A stretch of DNA of 64,000 nt, from positions 744,001 through 808,000 of the forward strand of contig NZ_AP019777.1 of assembly GCF_019669905.1 (NCBI RefSeq), given 5' to 3'. The DNA comes from Methylomonas koyamae (GTDB lineage: Bacteria > Pseudomonadota > Gammaproteobacteria > Methylococcales > Methylomonadaceae). How positions within the stretch are numbered: the first letter of the stretch is position 1; each line of letters opens with the position of its first letter. Shown one piece after another: positions 1 through 12,410 of this stretch. The translations under genes were made by a program, and so were the position numbers. The notes under the pieces are model-generated. The model was given only the letters and a program-made list of their open reading frames with translations. It was not told where the DNA came from and did not search any database.

Positions 1-78
1 CAGCTTTTTTTGGCCGGCAATGTCGATTTGCGGCAGCATGATCTGGCGGCTGTAGCGGAGTAGTTGTTCGTCGTTCAT
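1..78 (-). CDS. MoeB/ThiF-family adenylyltransferase, N-terminal fragment
   Basis: The first 26 codons of a gene running off the left edge. The start is the ATG at the right end of this feature. The residues read MNDEQLLRYSRQIMLPQIDI, followed by AGQKKL. The pattern LLRYSRQI-LPQI is the usual opening of MoeB/ThiF/HesA E1-like enzymes, which adenylate the C-terminal glycine of small sulfur-carrier proteins in molybdopterin or thiamin synthesis. The Rossmann nucleotide-binding motif would lie beyond the edge, so moeB and thiF cannot be told apart. It is divergent from groES, with about 200 bases between the starts. Confidence 0.75.
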   Translation of the reverse strand, partial: MNDEQLLRYSRQIMLPQIDIAGQKKL

Positions 79-121
79 AGCGTAGACGGTGGTAGGGGAG
101 CCGCAGATGATGCCAAAGAGC

Positions 122-149
122 TTGACAGAGTGCAAAACCTGGATATTAT
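122..149 (+). promoter_or_regulatory. sigma70-type promoter of groESL
   Basis: A perfect -35 hexamer TTGACA (122-127) is followed after 16 bases by TATTAT (144-149). The predicted start of transcription falls inside the CIRCE operator just downstream, the normal arrangement for HrcA-repressed groE operons. No convincing separate sigma32 promoter was identified by eye. Confidence 0.75.
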
Positions 150-175
150 TAGCACTCGTTATTGGAGAGTGCTAA
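149..175 (+). promoter_or_regulatory. CIRCE operator (HrcA binding site)
   Basis: The sequence is TTAGCACTC, nine bases, then GAGTGCTAA, an exact match to the CIRCE inverted repeat. CIRCE is bound by the heat-labile repressor HrcA, which needs GroEL for activity, giving feedback control of groESL. It overlaps the end of the -10 hexamer and the expected transcription start, so bound HrcA would block initiation. Confidence 0.95.
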
Positions 176-280
176 TAAATTGCAAGTTGTTCAAAAACCG
201 GGTTGCTCGACTCTGATCGCCAGGGTTTTTAAACCGCTTTTCAGTTTTAACCTTTAACTTTATTAATCTAGGAGACATTG

Positions 281-568
281 ATGAAAATTCGTCCGTTACA
301 TGACCGTGTAGTCGTAAAACGCGTTGAGGAAGAGACCAAAACCGCCGGCGGTATCGTGCTGCCCGGTTCCGCCGCGGAAAAGCCGAGCGAAGGCGAAGTG
401 CTGGCGGTGGGCTCAGGTAAACCGTTAGACAACGGCCAAGTACGTCCTATGGCAGTCAAAGTCGGTGACAAAGTACTGTTCGGTAAATATTCCGGCACCG
501 AAGTTAAAGTCGATGGCGAGCAATACATCGTCATGCGCGAAGAAGACATCATGGGCATTTTGGGCTAA
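281..568 (+). CDS. groES: Co-chaperonin GroES (Cpn10)
   Basis: A 95-residue protein with the GroES signature [14 protein letters not shown] at the N-terminus, the mobile-loop stretch [15 protein letters not shown], and the family's closing EDIMGILG. It forms the heptameric lid of the GroEL folding chamber in the cytoplasm. A TTG lies one codon upstream, but the ATG at 281 is preferred: GGAGA at 271-275 sits at proper Shine-Dalgarno distance and the protein then has the standard length. It is the first gene of the CIRCE-controlled groESL operon, 56 bases ahead of groEL. Confidence 0.98.
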   Translation: MKIRPLHDRVVVKRVEEETKTAGGIVLPGSAAEKPSEGEVLAVGSGKPLDNGQVRPMAVKVGDKVLFGKYSGTEVKVDGEQYIVMREEDIMGILG

Positions 569-621
569 TCCCTATTAACCTCATTTATCTTTTTCAATCT
601 CTTTAAATATTTAGGAATTAA

Positions 622-2265
<1,644 letters not shown>

Positions 2266-2288
2266 TTCATCTGGTCGGCTTGAGCCAG

Positions 2289-2324
2289 AAAACCCCGGTC
2301 TCCGTAAGGAACCGGGGTTTTTTA
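2289..2324 (+). terminator. Rho-independent terminator of groESL
   Basis: The stem AACCCCGGT (2291-2299) pairs perfectly with ACCGGGGTT (2311-2319) around an 11-base loop, and the right arm runs into a T tract. It lies 25 bases past the groEL stop. Confidence 0.93.
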
Positions 2325-2424
2325 TTGGTTGCAGCCTTGCGGTTGAATTGAGTTTCGGGATTGCCGAAATTAAACTGAAATTTACAACACGGTTGCGCCG
2401 GTTGGTGCAACAACGGGGTAAGTC

Positions 2425-3198
2425 ATGGCTGATACAGGCTACGAGATATTGATCGCCGACGACAACGAGACCAATCTTTGGCTACTGCGCGAGCAATTGT
2501 CGCAGTGGACGGAAGGCGTGGTTTTGGCAAGCGATGGCCGGGAGGCCTGGAATTTATTGGACCAACACCGCTTTGGCCTGGTGTTTCTGGATATGAATAT
2601 GCCGTTTCTAAGCGGCTTGGATTTGATCGGCCGGTTACGGGCCAGTGCGGGCCCGAACTGCCGGACTCCGGTCGTTGCGGTAACCGCCCATGCCCAGGAA
2701 AGCCAACGGATTCAAGCCTTGGCTGCCGGATTCAATGATTATCTGGTCAAGCCGATTCGTCTGGCGCGGTTGCAGGAAATTGTAGCCCGCTGGCGGGTGG
2801 AGCCGGCGGGCGGCGCCGAGTATTACGCACAACAGCTTTTACGCAAAACTCAGGAAAACCGGCAACTCAGCCAAAGTTTGGCCGGTAAATTATTTGCCGA
2901 ATTGCCAGCCCATCTGGCCGAGATAGAAGGATTTTTAGGCGATTCGGCAACTCGGCAGGCTTGGGAAGTCGTGCATAAACTGCACGGTACGTTCTGTTTT
3001 TTCGATTTTGGGGATTGTTTGGCAGTGACCGAAAGTCTGGAGCAAGCGTTGTTGACCAATCAGCTCGAACAGGCGGGGAGGCATTTCGAGGCGTTGAAAC
3101 AGAAGTCGGCTTGGCTGTTGCGTCACCAAGCGGCAGTCCTGCACTCTTTGGCGACCAAAGCGGCGGACGCTAATCCCCCGCCGTCCGCTAGAGGCTAG
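2425..3198 (+). CDS. Orphan response regulator with C-terminal HPt domain (REC-HPt)
   Basis: A 257-residue cytoplasmic phosphorelay protein. Residues 7-125 form a receiver domain with the acidic pair D12-D13, phosphoacceptor D56 (in LVFLDMNMP), T87 and the conserved K109-P110. Residues about 150-245 form a histidine phosphotransfer domain, with H184 in VVHKLHGTF as the likely phosphorylated histidine. There is no DNA-binding or enzymatic output domain. The order REC then HPt matches the C-terminal half of tripartite hybrid kinases such as BarA, but the kinase core is absent and no sensor kinase gene is adjacent, so the partner must be elsewhere. Two small hairpins lie in the leader. It converges with fimV. 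Confidence 0.88.
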   Translation: MADTGYEILIADDNETNLWLLREQLSQWTEGVVLASDGREAWNLLDQHRFGLVFLDMNMPFLSGLDLIGRLRASAGPNCRTPVVAVTAHAQESQRIQALAAGFNDYLVKPIRLARLQEIVARWRVEPAGGAEYYAQQLLRKTQENRQLSQSLAGKLFAELPAHLAEIEGFLGDSATRQAWEVVHKLHGTFCFFDFGDCLAVTESLEQALLTNQLEQAGRHFEALKQKSAWLLRHQAAVLHSLATKAADANPPPSARG

Positions 3199-3218
3199 GC
3201 CGGCGGGAAAATTTCCGA

Positions 3219-6158
3219 TTATTTCAATTCGTCCAACAGCGCTTGGGCGGCCTGTTGTTGTTGTTTGGAGCCTTTGGCGAGTACGTCTTCGGCAATGGTT
3301 TTGGCGGCATCGATGTCGCCCATATCGATATAGGCTTTAGCCAGGTCGATTTTGGTTTCGTATTCGTCCATGTCGGTCAGGTCGGATACGCCGACTTCGA
3401 ATTTGTCGTCGCTGCTTGAACTGATAATTGGCGCGTCGAAATCGAATTCGAAATTGAAATCGTCGACCGTGTCCGGCGTTGCTTTATCGGACGCTGCGTC
3501 GGTTTTCGCATTCAGATTATCGAAGTCGGAGAAGTCGAAAGTTTCCAGTTTCAATTCCGATTCCAGATTCAACGGCGAATCGGTTTTGTTCGAGGCGCTT
3601 GCCAAATCGGGAGTCGCCAAATCCACGTCGAAGTTAAAATCGAAGCTATCGATCTCGGCCGGTTTTTCCGCCGGCGCCTCTGTTTGGGTTTCGGTGGTAC
3701 CGAAGTCGGCGAAATCGAAGCTTTCGATGTCCGCCGCGGTTTGGTCCGCGACCGTCGCCTCTTTACCGGAAGCCGCCGGTTTTGGCGGTTCCAAGTCGAA
3801 ATTAAAGTCGAAGCTTTCGATCGTATTGTCTGCAATGGCCGGGCTTTCGGCGGTTGCGGAACCGGTCTCGTCGGCAGGGCTGGAGAATTCGATGGTTTCC
3901 AGAGCGATATCGTCGCTGGCGGCAACGGTCTTAGCTTTCTCGTCTGCGGCCGGCGCTGCAAAATCCAGGTTGAAGTCGAACGATTCGAAGTCGCTGCTTT
4001 CAATTACGGCCGATTCTTTGCTATCGGCGTCAGACGGCTTGTCGCCGGATAGGCCGTCTGAAATCGGGGTTTTGCTTGTTACGCCGCTGTCGAAGTCGCC
4101 CAAATCGAAGTCCAGGCCGTTATCGTCAAGTCCCGGATTTTTATCGAGATCCAGGTCCAGATCCGCCAATTCGTCATCCAATAATGCGAATACCGAATCG
4201 TCTTCCAGAGCGGCGCTATCGGTTTCGCCCAGGGAGGCTGTTGCGGAGGATTCGAACGATTCGGTGGCCATTGCCGGGGCAGCGGCATCGGTGCCGAACA
4301 GCGGCGCATCCGGCGCGATCTCCTTGGCCATGTCGGCAATTTTTTTCCAGAACGGCTTGTCGGCTTTTTTGCCGGCATCTGCGAGTTCTTGGGCGTAGGC
4401 GCAGAAAGCATCCTTGTTTTCGCTGGCGTAGAAAATTTCCAGCAACTTCAGCTTGCATTCGTCGCGATGCGGTTGTTCCTGTATCGCGTGGCGGATCAGT
4501 TCTTCCGCCTGTTGGTAGCGGCCGTATGCCAGGTAAACGTCGGCTTCCGAAATCGGATCGACTTCGTTTTGGTCGGTATCGAACGCGTCGAAATCGCTCG
4601 GCGTGAAATCGCTGATAAAAGAGCTTTCCCCGACCGTGCCGACGTCGTACTCGGACGTGTTGCTGATGTCCATGATCGGCACCGAGAGGCTGCTTTCGGA
4701 ATCCGGCATCTGGATTTGGCTGGCCGAGGCGAACATGCTCTCGGTGTTGATGCGTTCGTCGATATGGCGTTTACGCCACAGCAACCAGCCTAGTAAGCCG
4801 AGGATGCCGCAGCCCAATCCGCCAACTACCCAATAATAGGCGTCGGAGGAAAACAGACCTTCCTCTTCGGGGACTGGCACGGGAGCGGGAGGCGGCGCAA
4901 CTTTTACCACCGGTTTCGGTGCGGGCGCCGGTGCCGGTTGCACGGCCGGTTGTTCCGCTACCGGCGCGGTTGGCGGCGGAGTTTGTGCCTGAGGCTGAGC
5001 CGGGCTGGGTTCGGTAGCCGGCGGTGGCGTTACCGGCGGCGTTGCCTGAGTAGGCGCCGGCGTGGTTTGGGTCTGTGCCGGAGCCGGAGCCTGTTTGTTG
5101 TTTTGTAGCGTGGCAAGCTGTTGGTCTTTCAACGCCAGCAACTGTTGCATCATGTTCAGTTGCTGTTCCAGCTTCTCGATGCGGGCCTGCAATTCCAGAT
5201 CCTTGCCTTCGCCGGATGCCTCGGCAGCGCTTTCCGTGGTCGCGGTGGCGGCAGTCGAATGCGCACCGGATTTGGCTTTTCCGCCGACCACTGTATTCTC
5301 GGCAAGTTTCGCTTCCGACGGTGCGACCAGTTCCAGCGGTTTGGCCGGTTTTTCGGTGGCGGCCGGCTCGGCTTTCGCTGCTTTGCTTGCGGGTTTGGAT
5401 TCCGGCCGTACCGGCTGCGGAGCGGATGCCAGGCTCGGAACTTTTAATAGGGCGCCTTCTTTTAGCGAGTTGATGTTGCCGTTATTGAACGCATCGGGAT
5501 TGGCTTTATGCAATGCATTCAGCATCTGTTGCGTCGGCACATTGCGTTCCTGGCCGAGCTGAGTAGCGATGCTCCACAGCGTGTCGGTTTTTTGCACCGG
5601 GCCGAATTCGCCGTCTGTGGCGATTGGCTGGCTAACGCTGTCGCCGGGTTCCGCTCTAACCGCTCGCCGCGGTGCCGGCCGGGTTTTCTTGGCCGGACGT
5701 GGCGGCTCGATTGCCTCTGCGGAGTAATCCGGCGCTTGGACCACCGGAATCGTGGCTTGGTTATAAGCCGTCGGCGGATCGATCAGCAGCGTGAATTCGC
5801 GGGTCATGCTGCCTTGCGGCCAAGAGACTTCCAACAAAAAATCCAGAAACGGTTCGGTCAGAACCTCGCGGGACGTGATTTTGACGACGATCGAGCCGTT
5901 GGCTTGCACCACCGGCTCGAATTTGACTTTCGACAGGAAATAGTTCCAGACCACGCCGGCCTGGTCGAATTTTTCCGGCGGCGCCAGGCGCACCGAAACA
6001 TCGGCAGGGTTTTCGCTCGGGTCGACGGTTAGCTTGATTTCGGCATTAAGATGTTGGTTCAGCGCGGAATGCAATTGTATTTCGCCGATGCCGAGCGGCA
6101 GGGCGTTAACCGGTGCTAGTAGCGAGACAACCGCTAAAGCTTTAGTTAAATTGCTCAC
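3219..6158 (-). CDS. fimV: FimV/HubP-type polar peptidoglycan-binding protein
   Basis: FimV-family inner-membrane protein linked to type IV pilus assembly, twitching and polar organisation. From the GTG start chosen here it has a signal peptide ending near VNA-LPLG, the conserved N-terminal FimV domain, a LysM domain (QKTDTLWSIATQLG onward), a coiled coil, a Pro/Ala-rich linker, one membrane span (WVVGGLGCGILGLLGWLLW), a long acidic cytoplasmic part with repeated SFDFNFD-like units, and the C-terminal TPR-like FimV motif (DLAKAYIDMGDIDAAK). An upstream in-frame GTG at 6182 would add eight residues, but AAGGA lies just ahead of the GTG at 6158, giving MSNLTKALAVVSLLAP as the leader. Length is about 979 residues. 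Confidence 0.92.
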   Translation of the reverse strand: MSNLTKALAVVSLLAPVNALPLGIGEIQLHSALNQHLNAEIKLTVDPSENPADVSVRLAPPEKFDQAGVVWNYFLSKVKFEPVVQANGSIVVKITSREVLTEPFLDFLLEVSWPQGSMTREFTLLIDPPTAYNQATIPVVQAPDYSAEAIEPPRPAKKTRPAPRRAVRAEPGDSVSQPIATDGEFGPVQKTDTLWSIATQLGQERNVPTQQMLNALHKANPDAFNNGNINSLKEGALLKVPSLASAPQPVRPESKPASKAAKAEPAATEKPAKPLELVAPSEAKLAENTVVGGKAKSGAHSTAATATTESAAEASGEGKDLELQARIEKLEQQLNMMQQLLALKDQQLATLQNNKQAPAPAQTQTTPAPTQATPPVTPPPATEPSPAQPQAQTPPPTAPVAEQPAVQPAPAPAPKPVVKVAPPPAPVPVPEEEGLFSSDAYYWVVGGLGCGILGLLGWLLWRKRHIDERINTESMFASASQIQMPDSESSLSVPIMDISNTSEYDVGTVGESSFISDFTPSDFDAFDTDQNEVDPISEADVYLAYGRYQQAEELIRHAIQEQPHRDECKLKLLEIFYASENKDAFCAYAQELADAGKKADKPFWKKIADMAKEIAPDAPLFGTDAAAPAMATESFESSATASLGETDSAALEDDSVFALLDDELADLDLDLDKNPGLDDNGLDFDLGDFDSGVTSKTPISDGLSGDKPSDADSKESAVIESSDFESFDFNLDFAAPAADEKAKTVAASDDIALETIEFSSPADETGSATAESPAIADNTIESFDFNFDLEPPKPAASGKEATVADQTAADIESFDFADFGTTETQTEAPAEKPAEIDSFDFNFDVDLATPDLASASNKTDSPLNLESELKLETFDFSDFDNLNAKTDAASDKATPDTVDDFNFEFDFDAPIISSSSDDKFEVGVSDLTDMDEYETKIDLAKAYIDMGDIDAAKTIAEDVLAKGSKQQQQAAQALLDELK

Positions 6159-6223
6159 ATTGCTTTCCTTCACTGGTGACACCTCGGTGCTATGACCTCA
6201 CAAAAAACAGAGCTAAGCTTAGA

Positions 6224-7246
6224 CTAGATGTAGCTTTTTACCAGGACTTCGGCGATCTGCACACTGTTAAGCGCCGCACCCTTTCTGACGTTGTCGCTGA
6301 CCACCCACAAGTCTATTCCGCTCGGATGCGAGATGTCTTCGCGGATCCTGCCGACGAACACATCGTCGTGGCCGGAGGATTCGGTGACTGCCGTCGGGTA
6401 GCCGCCGTTCTCGCGTTCGTCCAGCAAGGTGACGCCGGGCGCCTGGCTCAGCAATTCGCGGACGCGTTCCACCGATATTTTCTGTTTGGTCTCGATATGC
6501 ACCGCTTCGGAATGGCCGAAAAATACCGGTACCCGCACCGCGGTGGGGTTGACTTGTATATCGGCATCGCCCAGGATTTTTCGAGTTTCCCACACCATTT
6601 TCATCTCTTCCTTGGTGTAACCGTTATCCATGAATACGTCGATTTGCGGCAACACGTTGAAGGCGATTTGCTTAGGATAAACGCTGGGCGAAACCGGTTT
6701 GGCATTCAACAGATTGGCGGTTTGCGTCGCCAATTCCTCGATCGCTTCCTTGCCGGTGCCGGATACGGCCTGGTAGGTAGCGACATTGATGCGGCTTATA
6801 CCGGCCGCGTCGTAAATCGGCTTTAACGCCACCAGCATTTGTATCGTCGAGCAATTCGGGTTGGCGATGATGCCGCGGTTTTTGTAATCAGCGACTTTTT
6901 CCGGGTTGACTTCCGGCACCACCAGCGGGATGTCGTCGTCGTAGCGGAATTGCGAGGTATTGTCGATCACGACGCAACCGGCTGCGGCGGCTTTGGGTGC
7001 ATATTCGGCCGAGACCGAAGCGCCTGGCGAGAACAAGCCGATCTGCACCTTGGAAAAGTCGAACGTGGCCAAGTCCTCGACGACCAACGATTCGCCTTTG
7101 AACGGAATCCGCTTTCCGGCCGAACGCTCGCTGGCCAGGGCATAAACTTTGCCGACCGGGAAATTGCGCTCTTCCAAAATTGAAATCATGGTTTCGCCGA
7201 CCGCGCCGGTGGCGCCGACGACCGCTACATCGTAGGTTTTAGACAT
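6224..7246 (-). CDS. asd: Aspartate-semialdehyde dehydrogenase
   Basis: A 340-residue enzyme that reduces aspartyl phosphate to aspartate semialdehyde with NADPH, feeding lysine, diaminopimelate, threonine and methionine synthesis. The nucleotide-binding GATGAVG motif is at residues 11-17 and the nucleophilic cysteine C132 lies in NPNCSTIQ. It is the last gene of a leuC-leuD-leuB-asd series with gaps of only a few bases (6 bases after leuB), the usual order in many gammaproteobacteria, where fimV often follows as it does here. Confidence 0.97.
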   Translation of the reverse strand: MSKTYDVAVVGATGAVGETMISILEERNFPVGKVYALASERSAGKRIPFKGESLVVEDLATFDFSKVQIGLFSPGASVSAEYAPKAAAAGCVVIDNTSQFRYDDDIPLVVPEVNPEKVADYKNRGIIANPNCSTIQMLVALKPIYDAAGISRINVATYQAVSGTGKEAIEELATQTANLLNAKPVSPSVYPKQIAFNVLPQIDVFMDNGYTKEEMKMVWETRKILGDADIQVNPTAVRVPVFFGHSEAVHIETKQKISVERVRELLSQAPGVTLLDERENGGYPTAVTESSGHDDVFVGRIREDISHPSGIDLWVVSDNVRKGAALNSVQIAEVLVKSYI

Positions 7247-7252
7247 CGTGGT

Positions 7253-8332
7253 TTATCCTTGTAAAGCTTTGAGAACGGCGTTGCCCATTTCGGCCGTGCT
7301 GACTTGGGTCGTGCCGGCGGAGTAGATATCGGCGGTGCGCACATTGGCATCCAGCGCGCTATTGACCGCCGCTTCGATGCGTTCGGCCGCTTCGGGTTGG
7401 TTGAAGGTGTACCTCAGCATCATCGCCACCGACAAAATCGTGGCCAGCGGGTTGGCGATGCCTTGGCCGGCAATATCCGGCGCCGAACCGTGGATCGGTT
7501 CGTACATGCCCTTGGCGTTGGCGTCCAGCGAAGCCGACGGCAGCATGCCGATGGAACCGGTCAGCATCGCCGCGATATCGGATAAAACGTCGCCGAACAT
7601 GTTGGTGGTGACGATGACGTCGAACTGTTTCGGCGCCCGCACCAATTGCATCGCCGCATTGTCGACGTACATGTGGCTCAGTTGTACGTCGGGGTAGTCT
7701 TTGCCGACCTCGGCCATCACGTTGCGCCATAATTCGGTGACTTCGAGCACGTTGGCCTTGTCTACCGAACACAGTTTCTTACGGCGCTTTTGGGCGATGC
7801 GGAATGCCGAATGGGCAATGCGGCGAATTTCCGATTCGCTGTAAATCTCCGTATTCAGGCCGACTTTTTCGCCGGATTCGGCAACGTGGATACCGCGCGG
7901 TTGGCCGAAGTAGATGCCTCCGGTCAATTCGCGGACGATCATCAGGTCCAGGCCGGCAACCACTTCCGGTTTCAGCGTCGAGGCGTGCACCAATTGCGGG
8001 TACAAAATCGCCGGCCGCAAGTTGGAAAACAGATTCAGCTCCGAACGGATGCCGAGCAAGCCGCGTTCCGGCCTGATCGCGTGGGCCAACGGTTCCCATT
8101 TCGGGCCGCCGACCGCACCGAGCAGCACTGCGTCGGCGTTCTTGCACAGGTTCAAGGTTTGTTGCGGCAGCGGCGTGCCGAAGGCGTCGTAAGCGGCGCC
8201 GCCGACCAGTGCAGTCTCGAAGTTCAGGCCGAGGCTCATGTCGGCGTTGATAAAGTTCAACACCTTCAGCGCTTCGGCGACGATTTCCGGGCCTATGCCG
8301 TCACCCGGTAACACGGCGATTTTTTTCGGCAT
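7253..8332 (-). CDS. leuB: 3-isopropylmalate dehydrogenase
   Basis: A 359-residue NAD-dependent beta-decarboxylating dehydrogenase of leucine synthesis, converting 3-isopropylmalate to 2-oxoisocaproate. The N-terminal [18 protein letters not shown] block, the substrate-binding arginines in [21 protein letters not shown], and the metal-binding NMFGDVLSD motif are all present. A TTG one codon upstream is not needed; the ATG at 8332 gives the family's usual first residues. It sits between leuD and asd. Confidence 0.97.
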   Translation of the reverse strand: MPKKIAVLPGDGIGPEIVAEALKVLNFINADMSLGLNFETALVGGAAYDAFGTPLPQQTLNLCKNADAVLLGAVGGPKWEPLAHAIRPERGLLGIRSELNLFSNLRPAILYPQLVHASTLKPEVVAGLDLMIVRELTGGIYFGQPRGIHVAESGEKVGLNTEIYSESEIRRIAHSAFRIAQKRRKKLCSVDKANVLEVTELWRNVMAEVGKDYPDVQLSHMYVDNAAMQLVRAPKQFDVIVTTNMFGDVLSDIAAMLTGSIGMLPSASLDANAKGMYEPIHGSAPDIAGQGIANPLATILSVAMMLRYTFNQPEAAERIEAAVNSALDANVRTADIYSAGTTQVSTAEMGNAVLKALQG

Positions 8333-8354
8333 CAATCGACCTTATTACCGTGGC

Positions 8355-8993
8355 TCAAGCTTCTCTGAATAGCCAGGGCGCGCGTTTGGCGCGTTCCGCT
8401 TCGTAGGCCTTGATTTTGTCGGCGTGTTGCAAGGTCAGCGCGATGTCGTCCAGGCCGTTCAGCAAGCGGTAGCGGCGGTTTTCGTCGACGTTAAAGCCGA
8501 TAGACTCGCCGCTCGGCGTCGTGATGGTTTGCGCTTGCAGATCGATGGTCAATTGGTAACCGTCGCCGAGCTCCTTGAACAAGCGGTCTACCGTTTCCGC
8601 GGGCAACACGATAGGCAAAATGCCGTTTTTGAAGCAATTGTTGAAGAAGATGTCGGCGAAACTCGGTGCAATAATGGCGCGGAAACCGTAGTCTTCCAAG
8701 GCCCACGGCGCGTGTTCGCGCGACGAGCCGCAACCGAAGTTTTCCCGGGTCAACAAGATTTGCGCCCCTTGGTACTGCGGTTGGTTCAGCACGAAGTCTT
8801 TATTCAACGGCCGGTTGCTGCAATCCATTTCCGGCTCTCCGCGGTCCAGATAACGCCATTCGTCGAACAGGTAGGGGCCGAAGCCGGCGCGGCGGATCGA
8901 TTTCAAGAACTGTTTCGGAATAATGGCATCGGTATCGACGTTGGCTCGATCCAGCGGTGCAACCAAAGCGGTCAAAGTGGTAAAAGCCTGCAT
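8355..8993 (-). CDS. leuD: 3-isopropylmalate dehydratase small subunit
   Basis: A 212-residue small subunit of isopropylmalate isomerase, which with LeuC interconverts 2- and 3-isopropylmalate. The swivel-domain signature [15 protein letters not shown] and the opening block [16 protein letters not shown] are typical. It starts three bases after the leuC stop, so the two subunits are tightly linked in expression. Confidence 0.97.
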   Translation of the reverse strand: MQAFTTLTALVAPLDRANVDTDAIIPKQFLKSIRRAGFGPYLFDEWRYLDRGEPEMDCSNRPLNKDFVLNQPQYQGAQILLTRENFGCGSSREHAPWALEDYGFRAIIAPSFADIFFNNCFKNGILPIVLPAETVDRLFKELGDGYQLTIDLQAQTITTPSGESIGFNVDENRRYRLLNGLDDIALTLQHADKIKAYEAERAKRAPWLFREA

Positions 8994-8996
8994 CGT

Positions 8997-10403
8997 TTAA
9001 GCCTCCTCGGCGACATTGACAAAGTGGCCGGCAATCGCCGCTGCGGCGGCCATCGCTGGGCTGACCAAATGGGTGCGGCCGCCGTAGCCTTGGCGGCCTT
9101 CGAAGTTACGGTTGGAGGTCGACGCGCAATGCTCGCCGGCGTCGAGCCTGTCGGCGTTCATCGCCAGGCACATTGAGCAACCCGGTTCGCGCCATTCGAA
9201 ATCGGCCGCGATGAAGATTTTGTCCAGACCTTCGGCTTCGGCTTGCTGTTTGATCAGGCCGGAACCGGGTACCACCAACACTTGCTTGACCGAGGCGGCT
9301 TTTTTGCGGCCTTTGATCGCTGCGGCAGCGGCGCGCAAGTCTTCGATGCGCGAGTTGGTGCAGGAGCCGATAAATACTTTGTCCAGCTTGATGTCGGTGA
9401 TTCTTTGGCCGGCCTGCAAGCCCATGTAGGTCAAGGCGCGCTCGATACTTTGTTTTTTGACCGGATCGGCTTCTTGCGCCGGGTCGGGAATGCTGGCATC
9501 GACCGGCAATACCATTTCCGGCGAGGTGCCCCAGCTTACTTGCGGTTTGATCGCGGCAGCGTCGAATTCGATGACTTTGTCGAACTTGGCGTCGGCGTCG
9601 GAATGCAGTTTTTCCCAGTAACGCACGGCCATGTTCCAGTCTTCGCCTTTCGGCGAATAGGGGCGGTCGCGGTAGAACTCGATGGTTTTTTCGTCGCAGG
9701 CGATCAAGCCGGCACGGGCACCGGCTTCGATAGCCATGTTGCAGACCGTCATCCGGCCTTCCATGCTCAGCGCACGAATTGCGTCGCCGCCGAATTCGAT
9801 GGTGTAACCGGTGCCGCCGGCGGTGCCGATCCGGCCGATGATCGCCAGCACAATGTCTTTGGCGGTGACGCCGGGGCCGGTTTTGCCGTTGACCTTGATC
9901 AACATGTTTTTGGCTTTCTTTTGTACCAGAGTCTGCGTTGCCAGCGCGTGTTCGACTTCCGAGGTGCCGATACCGAACGCCAACGCGGCAGATGCGCCGT
10001 GAGTCGAGGTGTGCGAGTCGCCGCAGACCACGGTCATGCCGGGCAGGGTGGCTCCTTGTTCCGGACCGACCACGTGGACGATGCCTTGGCGAATGTCGGC
10101 CATGTCGAATTCGGTAATGCCGAATTCGGCGCAATTGTTTTCCAAGGTCTGGACTTGCAACCGCGAAACCGGGTCGGCGATGCCTTGGGCGCGGCCCGAT
10201 GTCGGCACGTTATGGTCGGCCACCGCCAGGTTACGTGCCACGCGCCAGGGTTTGCGGCCCGAGATGCGCATGCCGTCGAAGGCTTGCGGCGAAGTCACTT
10301 CGTGCAATAACTGGCGGTCAATGTAAATCAGGCACGAGCCGTCGTCTTCGGTGTGGACGACGTGGTCGTCCCACAATTTGTCGTATAAGGTTTTACCTGC
10401 CAT
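8997..10403 (-). CDS. leuC: 3-isopropylmalate dehydratase large subunit
   Basis: A 468-residue aconitase-family protein and the catalytic [4Fe-4S] subunit of isopropylmalate isomerase. Cluster cysteines are visible in [13 protein letters not shown] and in the [11 protein letters not shown] motif, with [11 protein letters not shown] earlier in the chain. It is the first of the leuCDB-asd genes on this strand. The 75 bases between it and adk hold no obvious terminator, so whether the leu genes have their own promoter is not clear from sequence alone. Confidence 0.97.
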   Translation of the reverse strand: MAGKTLYDKLWDDHVVHTEDDGSCLIYIDRQLLHEVTSPQAFDGMRISGRKPWRVARNLAVADHNVPTSGRAQGIADPVSRLQVQTLENNCAEFGITEFDMADIRQGIVHVVGPEQGATLPGMTVVCGDSHTSTHGASAALAFGIGTSEVEHALATQTLVQKKAKNMLIKVNGKTGPGVTAKDIVLAIIGRIGTAGGTGYTIEFGGDAIRALSMEGRMTVCNMAIEAGARAGLIACDEKTIEFYRDRPYSPKGEDWNMAVRYWEKLHSDADAKFDKVIEFDAAAIKPQVSWGTSPEMVLPVDASIPDPAQEADPVKKQSIERALTYMGLQAGQRITDIKLDKVFIGSCTNSRIEDLRAAAAAIKGRKKAASVKQVLVVPGSGLIKQQAEAEGLDKIFIAADFEWREPGCSMCLAMNADRLDAGEHCASTSNRNFEGRQGYGGRTHLVSPAMAAAAAIAGHFVNVAEEA

Positions 10404-10478
10404 CTTAATTTCTCTCTGCTGTGGTACGCATTTATGCCGTTTCGGCTATGCGTGCCGTAATCTAAAAGGTACGCGTTA

Positions 10479-12103
<1,625 letters not shown>

Positions 12104-12143
12104 GAAAAGTTAATGTGGAGTTGTGGAATATGGATTCAACGAA

Positions 12144-12375
12144 TTAATTTAGGCCGCTGATGTTTTGCAATTTATCCAATAGTCGTTTGGCGGCCATCTT
12201 CTTCCCGTATCGAGCCTGCAATACCTCGGGGTGTAGATTGCAATAAACCAATAGCTTCAATTAAGTTGGATTTTCCACTGCCGTTGTGGCCGATCAAAAT
12301 ATTAAGCGGTTTTAAATCGATGGTTTCGTCTTGAAATGACAGGGGGTTTTTCAGTCGAATTTTTTCCAAAAACAT
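12144..12375 (-). pseudogene. Remnant of an AAA-family ATPase (internal deletion with frame change)
   Basis: The first about 50 codons encode the start of a RecF/SMC-like AAA ATPase: MFLEKIRLKNPLSFQDETID, then NILIGHNGSGKSNLIEAIGLL with an intact Walker A. The frame then becomes unrelated and stops at 12172. In another frame the same DNA reads EVLQARYGKKMAAKRLLDKL and a few more residues to a stop at 12144-12146, which looks like a natural C-terminus of the same kind of protein. The simplest reading is a gene that lost its middle (Walker B and the rest), joining its first and last parts out of frame near 12220. It cannot encode a working ATPase. Confidence 0.65.
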
Positions 12376-12410
12376 TTGTGCGCTCGTAAAGTTGGGTGTT
12401 TCTTAGTTGT

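Noticed and set aside
3352..4398. 348-codon open frame on the plus strand opposite fimV
   Set aside because: It is Ser/Lys-rich because it is the antisense of the acidic, repetitive FimV tail; no ribosome site or family motif. FimV is clearly the real gene.
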